Assembly: GCA_964360265.1 (NCBI GenBank)
Contig: CAYHUY010000016.1
Span: 1 to 16,740 of the forward strand
Direction: 5' to 3'
DNA: 16,740 bases
Source of the DNA: GWA1-39-11 sp964360265
GTDB lineage: Bacteria; Patescibacteriota; Microgenomatia; Levybacterales; GWA1-39-11
The notes under the pieces were generated by a model. That model saw nothing but the letters and a program-made list of their open reading frames with translations. It searched no databases and was not told the origin of the DNA. Of the stretch, positions 1-5,106 are shown piece by piece. Made by a program: the position numbers and the translations under genes. Positions within the stretch are counted from its first letter, which is position 1. Every line of letters begins with the position of its first letter.

Positions 1-2
1 TT

Positions 3-701
3 GAGAATGTCACTACGAATGCTATTGCGAATATGCTTGAGCAGCAATACAAGGACATAACAGATGAGTTTGGAAAAGAGATTGAAAGGAGAAAAGCGGA
101 AGCAACCAGCAGTGATGAGAAAGCTATGTGGGATGCACTTAAGGATAGATGGCTTGGGGCTGAAAGACGCAGAAGATTTTTGGGCTTGGGAGAAGGGACT
201 CCTTATAGGCCAATTGATAAACAAAAGGTTAATGGGGATTTCAGCACGCTTTTAGATAGGGGTCCACAGGAGATTTTCAAAAAAATGCTGGATGGAAGGA
301 CAAATCCTACAACCGGCGCACTATATACGCCAGCAGAAATAGATACTCTTATTCAAAACAAGGACTTTGTGGATAAGATGCAACCTGAAATGATAAAACA
401 ATTGATTGGGAGGAAGATATTGACAGGCGGAATAAGCAGAGAGGATATTCATATAATTACGAATGTCCAATGGGGGAAAGACATGATAGCAGGCGCCATG
501 GAAAGGAATGAAGAGTTTAAGAAGAATGTAGAGGCTGTAATAGGAGCAGGCGCAATTAGTAGGGCCGGGTTTTTTGAGAGATTTGCCCAAGAAGCAAGAA
601 AGAATCCATGGTGGTTGCTGCTGCTGATTTTTGGAGTGGGAGCACTGGGGCTAAAAGCTGCTCAAATGACAACAGGACAAGAAGGGATAGCCACAACATA
701 A
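3..701 (+). CDS. Partial unrecognised protein, C-terminal membrane helix
   Basis: The 3' end of a gene whose reading frame stays open to the left window edge. The first ATG (33) has no ribosome binding site, so it is probably internal and the true start lies outside. About 232 residues are visible. They are mostly charged and predicted helical (many Glu/Lys/Arg), with no motif I recognise. Near the C-terminus comes a basic stretch, then one hydrophobic helix starting WWLLLLIFGVGALGLKAA, then a short polar tail. This suggests a large cytoplasmic protein held in the membrane by its C-terminus. The gene converges on the pilin-like gene at 708, with only 6 bases between the two stop codons. The 898-codon protein at 5107-7794 has the same layout (helical soluble body, single C-terminal helix, convergent with a secretion-type membrane gene). 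I see no clear residue-level similarity between the two by eye. Function unknown. Confidence 0.75.
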   Translation, partial: ENVTTNAIANMLEQQYKDITDEFGKEIERRKAEATSSDEKAMWDALKDRWLGAERRRRFLGLGEGTPYRPIDKQKVNGDFSTLLDRGPQEIFKKMLDGRTNPTTGALYTPAEIDTLIQNKDFVDKMQPEMIKQLIGRKILTGGISREDIHIITNVQWGKDMIAGAMERNEEFKKNVEAVIGAGAISRAGFFERFAQEARKNPWWLLLLIFGVGALGLKAAQMTTGQEGIATT

Positions 702-707
702 GAAAAG

Positions 708-1004
708 CTATTGGGGGGAGATGCGTTCTACGCCTGTAAATTCTCCGATTATATTTAAAAAGAGAAAAGAGAGTAGGATGAAGATAAAGCCTACAAGCGC
801 ATAAACAAAAGTTTTTCTTGCGCTTGATACTTTCTCGGGGTCTCCCTCGCTCATTACAAATTTATACCCCGACAACATAATTAGAAACACACAAACAACA
901 CCCGCCAGAATTACAAGAGAATTAACAATATTTTGAATAACAACAGGTATGCATGCAAGAGTTGCTACTCCATCTTTAACACAATCTCCCCATTCAGAAA
1001 TCAT
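708..1004 (-). CDS. Small two-helix T4SS-pilin-like membrane protein
   Basis: A 98-residue membrane protein. After a short N-terminal segment with two cysteines (C8, C18) come two hydrophobic helices, about residues 24-48 and 65-88. The loop between them reads SEGDPEKVSSARKTF. The pattern small-x-G-[DN]-x-[EQ]-[KR]-[LV]-x2-A-R, followed by a second helix with an [AS]-[IL]-x-G motif, is shared with the three genes upstream, so these are paralogues. The layout fits VirB2/TrbC-type pilins and the T4SS_pilin family common in Patescibacteria. Assignment rests on topology and loop motif, not on a search. It is the last gene of the leftward cluster and ends 6 bases from a convergent gene. A possible promoter sits just before it (1013-1041). 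Confidence 0.8.
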   Translation of the reverse strand: MISEWGDCVKDGVATLACIPVVIQNIVNSLVILAGVVCVFLIMLSGYKFVMSEGDPEKVSSARKTFVYALVGFIFILLSFLFLNIIGEFTGVERISPQ

Positions 1005-1012
1005 ACAGTTTT

Positions 1013-1041
1013 ATTTTAGTTTATATTATGTTGAATAACAA
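1013..1041 (-). promoter_or_regulatory. Candidate promoter for the 98-residue pilin-like gene
   Basis: On the minus strand, TTGTTA (1036-1041) and TAAAAT (1013-1018) are 17 bases apart. The -10 ends 8 bases before the ATG at 1004, so transcription would start at or next to the start codon. The region is very AT-rich and the -35 matches only 4 of 6, so this is weaker than the other promoters listed. Confidence 0.4.
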
Positions 1042-1052
1042 TAAAAAGAAGC

Positions 1053-1481
1053 TTATCTAAATTCTTGAAGAGTAGGGATTTGAAGATTTGTAAGAGAACC
1101 GAGCCCTAATGCTGTTATGATGATGTTTATAATTACAAAAGACAAGGCTATTACAATAAGACCAATGATCGCGGCAATTATGTGATTCCTGGCATCGGCC
1201 ACCCTTTGCTTGTCTCCCCCTGATGTAATCCATTGAAGCGCGCCAATAACGACAAAGAGAAGAGCGGCAAGAAATGCGACTACAATTATAAAAGCAACTA
1301 CAAAACTGACAATTTGGCCAATAGGAGTATCAGGGCTGATAATGCGGTTTCCTGGAGTCCTTATTTTAGCGTCAAGAACCCCATCACCAGCAAAACCAGG
1401 GGTTGGAGTTTGCGCAAAAACTGCCGCCGAAACAAACAAAGTAGATACAGCGCCCGAAACTCCTGATAAAATCCTTCGCAT
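1053..1481 (-). CDS. T4SS-pilin-like protein with signal peptide
   Basis: A 142-residue exported membrane protein. The N-terminus looks like a signal peptide (MRRILSG, then a hydrophobic run ending VFA|Q near residue 23). A short proline/threonine-containing segment follows, then two long hydrophobic helices at about residues 55-85 and 100-127. The intervening loop SGGDKQRVADARNHI carries the same signature as the neighbouring paralogues. This is the pilin (VirB2/TrbC) topology, and of the four it looks most like a canonical processed pilin. No ribosome binding site is visible before the ATG. A strong promoter lies immediately upstream (1488-1516), so the gene may be transcribed on its own as well as from upstream. 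Role as a pilus or secretion-channel subunit is inferred from family resemblance. Confidence 0.85.
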   Translation of the reverse strand: MRRILSGVSGAVSTLFVSAAVFAQTPTPGFAGDGVLDAKIRTPGNRIISPDTPIGQIVSFVVAFIIVVAFLAALLFVVIGALQWITSGGDKQRVADARNHIIAAIIGLIVIALSFVIINIIITALGLGSLTNLQIPTLQEFR

Positions 1482-1487
1482 AAAATT

Positions 1488-1516
1488 ATTACAGCATTTT
1501 TTAAAGGAGTTGTCAA
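1488..1516 (-). promoter_or_regulatory. Promoter of the 142-residue pilin-like gene
   Basis: Minus strand: a perfect -35 TTGACA (1511-1516), a 17-base spacer and a -10 TGTAAT (1488-1493). The -10 ends only 6 bases before the ATG, so the transcript should begin at the start codon (leaderless). It lies between two pilin-like genes, arguing that these are not one simple operon. Confidence 0.6.
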
Positions 1517-1520
1517 GTAC

Positions 1521-1859
1521 TTATGGGTCGAAAATTGTTTCAATCCCAATCGAGGCCATGATAACGTTCACTATAACAAGCGCAGTAGACATTATAATGA
1601 GGCCAAGTATTGAGAATGTTAGAATTCTTCTTGCTTTATCAAGCTTCTCCTTGTTCCCACGGGATTGTATCCAATAAAACCCTCCGTAAATGAAATAAAA
1701 AAGGGACAGAAGTATTCCTATTATCATCATAACTTGAATAAAGCCACTAGCAAGAGAACCAATAGAAAAATCTTCTCCGCTTGGGATACCCGTGGGAGGT
1801 AGAATTTCAACCGGCGTCCCTCCTGTCCCTGGAATTTTTAGAGATAATAAAGTTTCCAT
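1521..1859 (-). CDS. Small two-helix T4SS-pilin-like membrane protein
   Basis: A 112-residue membrane protein. There is no cleavable signal peptide: the N-terminal ~35 residues are polar and rich in Gly, Pro and Thr. Two hydrophobic helices follow at about residues 37-65 and 80-104, separated by the loop QSRGNKEKLDKARRIL. The loop is the cluster's signature with Asn replacing the usual Asp. It starts 22 bases after the stop of the 430-codon gene, close enough for co-transcription, and no Shine-Dalgarno sequence is visible. Likely a paralogue of the flanking pilin-like proteins. Whether it is a pilin or a structural membrane subunit cannot be told from sequence. Confidence 0.8.
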   Translation of the reverse strand: METLLSLKIPGTGGTPVEILPPTGIPSGEDFSIGSLASGFIQVMMIIGILLSLFYFIYGGFYWIQSRGNKEKLDKARRILTFSILGLIIMSTALVIVNVIMASIGIETIFDP

Positions 1860-1881
1860 AAATTAGCAACTAGCAGCTGAT

Positions 1882-3174
1882 TTATTTGCCAAACCCTGGA
1901 ATACGCAAAATATCAAAACCTATTATTTCAAGAATTATAAAAGAGAGTATTATAAACAATAATCCAACAATGGCAGACGTTATCGTCTCTCGAGCCCCGG
2001 CTAGCTTTTCCTTGTCTCCGCTAGACATCATAAAAAGATACCCCGAATAAATAATAAGTATTATCGCCCCAAACGTAGCAATCGTAAGAACAAATTGGAA
2101 TACGCTTCCAACAAAGCGTTCAGGGATGACTTCTATATCTCCTATTGCCGACTTTATAGAGGGGCATTCGCCTAGAGGAACCGGATCAAGATTGGTAGAA
2201 ACTCCATCACCACAAGGGAAAAAGGACTTACCTCCTGCGCCATTTAATCTTGCAAGATCCTCAAGAAATGCTTTGTATTCTTCGCTTTCCGGGTCCTTGC
2301 TATCTTCAGGGTCCGCGCAGATTCCCCCGCCATCTCCCGGGTTGGTTGCTTTACAGGCTATTTTATAATATGTGAAGCCGCCCTGGCAATGATCTTGCCG
2401 TATGCCTCCTTCATTGACCTGCTCTTTTATCTCAATAGTGAATTTACCAACAGGAAGCGTCTTGTCAAATGAAGTAGACCTTGTCTCGCCCTTATCTAGA
2501 GTAAAGCACTCTTCCTCCTCATAGAACTCGCTCCCTTTTATTAGCACTTGATAATTATTTCTTTTCCCACCGCCGGGGCGGGGGCTTGTATCTGTAAGGC
2601 TAACGTTCACTGCATCATTAGTAGTGATGCCTGTAGTTGGACTAATTCTTACGTTAGGATAAGACCTTGCAACATAAAAACCGGCCTTTGTTGAAAGGAG
2701 ATATTTCCCATCGTCAACAATGCCTATACTAAACAAATAGGTATGTCCCCCATGGAAGTAGTCTCCCTTACCACAATCGTCTCCGGTTTTTATAAGGCTC
2801 TTATTCCTACCGCAGACTGTTACTGACACGTCTCCATTGGGATCTGCCTCAAATTCATCATCAGTTACAAGTTTTTGAGTTATTCTAACCGGCAATACTG
2901 CTTGATCTTTAAGGCAAAATTCACCACCCGCGCAGATTTTATATTCTTCCCCCCCAGTAAGATTGTGGAAGGTCACTGTGACTTTTTGAATAGTTTCATC
3001 AATACATTCCATCGCAGGTACAGTGCTAAAGCCTGCGCCTTCAAAAGAAGACTCGGTAGCAAGAGGGTTTGCGCAAGGATCCGGTTCTGGTGTTGGTATA
3101 ATTGCGGCAAAAACAAGAGAGGGGGCAATAATAAAAAAAACAAATGAAAATAAAGCACTTTTAAAAAGCCTCAT
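1882..3174 (-). CDS. Exported Cys-rich ectodomain fused to pilin-like module
   Basis: A 430-residue protein. It starts with a signal peptide (positive MRLFK, hydrophobic core, likely cleavage at VFA|A near residue 23). About 330 exported residues follow, containing 12 cysteines and repeated short beta-strand-like segments, suggesting disulfide-stabilised Ig-like folds; a low-complexity acidic stretch (DPEDSKDPESEEY) lies in its C-terminal half. The last ~75 residues are the pilin-like module: helix ~358-383, loop SSGDKEKLAGARETI, helix ~398-418. So the same membrane module as the three small genes downstream carries a large extracellular head. It could be a tip or adhesin-like subunit of a secretion or pilus apparatus, but that is inference. 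A promoter (3183-3212) sits just upstream, and the 112-residue gene follows 22 bases after its stop. Confidence 0.85.
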   Translation of the reverse strand: MRLFKSALFSFVFFIIAPSLVFAAIIPTPEPDPCANPLATESSFEGAGFSTVPAMECIDETIQKVTVTFHNLTGGEEYKICAGGEFCLKDQAVLPVRITQKLVTDDEFEADPNGDVSVTVCGRNKSLIKTGDDCGKGDYFHGGHTYLFSIGIVDDGKYLLSTKAGFYVARSYPNVRISPTTGITTNDAVNVSLTDTSPRPGGGKRNNYQVLIKGSEFYEEEECFTLDKGETRSTSFDKTLPVGKFTIEIKEQVNEGGIRQDHCQGGFTYYKIACKATNPGDGGGICADPEDSKDPESEEYKAFLEDLARLNGAGGKSFFPCGDGVSTNLDPVPLGECPSIKSAIGDIEVIPERFVGSVFQFVLTIATFGAIILIIYSGYLFMMSSGDKEKLAGARETITSAIVGLLFIILSFIILEIIGFDILRIPGFGK

Positions 3175-3182
3175 CTTAATTA

Positions 3183-3212
3183 ATGATAGGCAGAAGAGTA
3201 GTGGGAAGTCAA
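3183..3212 (-). promoter_or_regulatory. Promoter of the 430-codon exported protein gene
   Basis: Minus strand: -35 TTGACT (3207-3212), 18-base spacer, -10 TATCAT (3183-3188). The -10 ends 8 bases before the ATG at 3174 and no Shine-Dalgarno sequence lies between, so a leaderless transcript is predicted. It probably drives at least the 430- and 112-residue genes. Confidence 0.6.
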
Positions 3213-3280
3213 GAAGTTGAGGAAATTTCTAATTAGTCTAATTATAATAATTGACCTAATCAAGCACCAATATCCCAATG

Positions 3281-3291
3281 TCTAATTTCTA
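3281..3291. repeat. Left inverted repeat flanking four-helix-bundle gene
   Basis: TCTAATTTCTA ends one base before the stop codon of the small gene at 3293-3652. Its exact inverted copy lies at 3657-3667, just before that gene's start. Further AT-rich related sequence (TTTCTAATTAGTCTAATT) lies at about 3228-3245. Confidence 0.6.
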
Positions 3292-3292
3292 G

Positions 3293-3652
3293 TTATTTTA
3301 CCTTTTGATAGATTTTATTGAATATTAAATTTAATTCTTTTGCTTCTTGCCATAAGATTTTAGCCTTTTCCTTTAACTTTGGAACAGCTACCATAATCAT
3401 TCGAAGAAAATGTTTTGCTTCTCGAGCCTCTTTCTTACAGATTCCAATCTTATGCCTAAAGTCCTGCTTGCTTTCGGCATCATCAGCCTCGCAATAATTA
3501 GCACCTACACTAGTTGCGCATTTTATGTACTGTGTTATAAGCGGGTTGGTTATTGGGTCTCTTGGAATTAATTTACAGAACCGAATCGAATCTTCCCCGA
3601 ATTTTGCTGTCCTTTCTTCTAAGTCATATTTGGGATTTGGGTTATTGGTCAT
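3293..3652 (-). CDS. Four-helix-bundle (23S rRNA IVP-type) protein
   Basis: A 119-residue protein resembling the 'four helix bundle protein' family, first noted inside intervening sequences of 23S rRNA genes (TIGR02436-type). Family-like traits are the length, the N-terminal DLEERTAKFGEDSIRFCK helix, the CATSVGANYCEADDAESKQDF segment joining helices 2 and 3 (family typically S-x-x-x-N-x-x-E-A), the KEAREAKHFLRMI helix, and a C-terminal lysine-rich helix ending in LIFNKIY. Its function is not known; helix-bundle pentamers that may bind nucleic acid have been described. Here it is not in an rRNA gene but stands alone between an ATPase gene and the exported-protein gene, wrapped by a perfect 11-base inverted repeat (3281-3291 / 3657-3667). 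That suggests a small mobile or once-mobile cassette. Confidence 0.85.
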   Translation of the reverse strand: MTNNPNPKYDLEERTAKFGEDSIRFCKLIPRDPITNPLITQYIKCATSVGANYCEADDAESKQDFRHKIGICKKEAREAKHFLRMIMVAVPKLKEKAKILWQEAKELNLIFNKIYQKVK

Positions 3653-3656
3653 TATT

Positions 3657-3667
3657 TAGAAATTAGA
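3657..3667. repeat. Right inverted repeat flanking four-helix-bundle gene
   Basis: TAGAAATTAGA is the exact reverse complement of 3281-3291 and starts five bases outside the gene's ATG. Outside it, TTAGGTTAATT (3681-3691) approximates the inverted copy of AATTGACCTAA on the left (10 of 11 positions). Confidence 0.6.
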
Positions 3668-3680
3668 TTAATTAGAGCAG

Positions 3681-5030
3681 TTAGGTTAATTTATCAGTGA
3701 GCTTGTATCCCCTTCCCTTAATTGTTTGTATGAACCTGGGACTATTGGGGTCCTCTTCAATTTTTTTTCTCAGCCGGTAAATTATTTGATCTAATGCTTG
3801 ATCCGTTACGCCTTCCTGGGTCTTTGAGTCTTTCCACACAGCTTGAATTATTTCATCTTTTTCACAAACGCGGCCTTGGTTTTGGAGAAGGTATCTAGCT
3901 AGCCTAAATTCTTGAGGAGACAAAAGCTCAGTTAGATTTTGATCTCCCTTAAGGATTTCATTGCGCGATACATCATAAGATAATTTTTCTGCGACCTGAG
4001 GCTTTAGAGTATTGATATACGACTCTAACAGCGGAATGGTAATTTTGCCATCTTTTGTTAACCCAAGCTTTTCTAAAAATTCGTTTTTATCACCTCTTTT
4101 AATATCTTGTCTTTCTCCTGGTGTTAGAAAATTCCAAATCTCAAACAGCGCACCCTGAATAGTTTTTTTGGAAAGCAAGAATTTTGTAAGATCACTAATT
4201 TTACTCGTTTCGGATAAAATAGCTTCATATGATAGTCTAGTTAATTTCCCATGTCCAGCCGTTTGCTTAAGCATCACTTTTCTTATTTTCTCATCTGCCT
4301 TTTTTCCTGTCGCCCTCTCAAGATATGAAAGACGGAAAACAAGGCCTCCTTCATCTCGTAGTTTCAAAAAAACAGTATTCCCCGCCAAGAACTCATAGAA
4401 CTCAGAGAAAACTAGCGGTTCTATCAGGTCAGTCAGTTCTCGATCCAACGTTAACACGCATGAGAATCTGTACTTTGCGCGATTCCTTAAAATCTTTAAG
4501 TCAGAAAAAAATTCCTCGCCAAGATTAGGAACGTATTGATCAAACCTGTCAAATAAAAAAACGATGGTCAATTCCTTTTCTATTGCAAGGTAATCGATTA
4601 TCTTCTTCAGGGCTTGAAAAGCAATTAATTCATCACTAAAGTCTTTAATATCTCCAAGGACTCCGTGTACTCTCTCGTATTCCTGGCTCAACCCCCTCTC
4701 TTGGAGAGAATAGGCAAGAGAGACTATCATGAATTTAATAACATCGGGCAGGGCTCTTTTCTTAACCTCTGAAAAATCCATGTAGACAAAATGAAACCAT
4801 TTCTGATTTTCTCCTAAATGAGCAAGCCTAGCATTCCTATTATAAGCAAGAAGTCCGAGGAGATTGCTTTTGCCTGTGCCTGGGAGTCCGACAAGTTGGC
4901 AAGATGAGCCGTTTTTGATGAAAGAAATAATTTTCTCAATCTCCTCAAATCGAGAATCGGCAGGATAAAGAGATTCGAAATGTGACGGCTCAGACCTTTG
5001 GGAAGGGGGGCGCGTTGGATGATTTTTCAT
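3681..5030 (-). CDS. P-loop ATPase fused to OmpR-type winged helix
   Basis: A 449-residue two-part protein. Residues ~20-250 form a P-loop NTPase: Walker A GLPGTGKS (48-55), and a Walker-B-like strand IVFLFDRFD (residues ~156-164; D161). A helical region of about 100 residues follows. The last ~80 residues (from LLSPQEFRLARYLL to RFIQTIKGRGYKL) are a winged-helix DNA-binding domain of the OmpR/PhoB (Trans_reg_C) type, including its RLRKKIEEDP recognition region and the terminal beta-hairpin motif GRGYKL. No receiver domain is present. STAND-like or AAA-ATPase regulators with this fold switch on nucleotide or ligand binding, so a signal-responsive transcription factor is likely, perhaps for the neighbouring secretion genes. 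It is divergent from the 898-codon gene, with a promoter at 5042-5071. The target is unknown. Confidence 0.85.
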   Translation of the reverse strand: MKNHPTRPPSQRSEPSHFESLYPADSRFEEIEKIISFIKNGSSCQLVGLPGTGKSNLLGLLAYNRNARLAHLGENQKWFHFVYMDFSEVKKRALPDVIKFMIVSLAYSLQERGLSQEYERVHGVLGDIKDFSDELIAFQALKKIIDYLAIEKELTIVFLFDRFDQYVPNLGEEFFSDLKILRNRAKYRFSCVLTLDRELTDLIEPLVFSEFYEFLAGNTVFLKLRDEGGLVFRLSYLERATGKKADEKIRKVMLKQTAGHGKLTRLSYEAILSETSKISDLTKFLLSKKTIQGALFEIWNFLTPGERQDIKRGDKNEFLEKLGLTKDGKITIPLLESYINTLKPQVAEKLSYDVSRNEILKGDQNLTELLSPQEFRLARYLLQNQGRVCEKDEIIQAVWKDSKTQEGVTDQALDQIIYRLRKKIEEDPNSPRFIQTIKGRGYKLTDKLT

Positions 5031-5041
5031 AGTGTTTATGA

Positions 5042-5071
5042 ATTGTAATCTTCCTGTTAGGTAAATATCAA
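5042..5071 (-). promoter_or_regulatory. Promoter of the ATPase/winged-helix gene
   Basis: Minus strand: -35 TTGATA (5066-5071), 18-base spacer, -10 TACAAT (5042-5047). The -10 ends 11 bases before the ATG at 5030, leaving a predicted leader of about 4 bases with no Shine-Dalgarno sequence. The same ~75-base gap must hold the divergent promoter of the 898-codon gene (TATATT at 5083-5088 is a weak -10 candidate), so the regulator could control both. Confidence 0.55.
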
Positions 5072-5106
5072 GTAGCCTCGTCTATATTCTCGTAAACTTG
5101 CGCCAT

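Noticed and set aside
33..35. ATG as the true start of the first gene
   Set aside because: The frame is open to the window edge and there is no ribosome binding site or promoter, so it is more likely an internal methionine.
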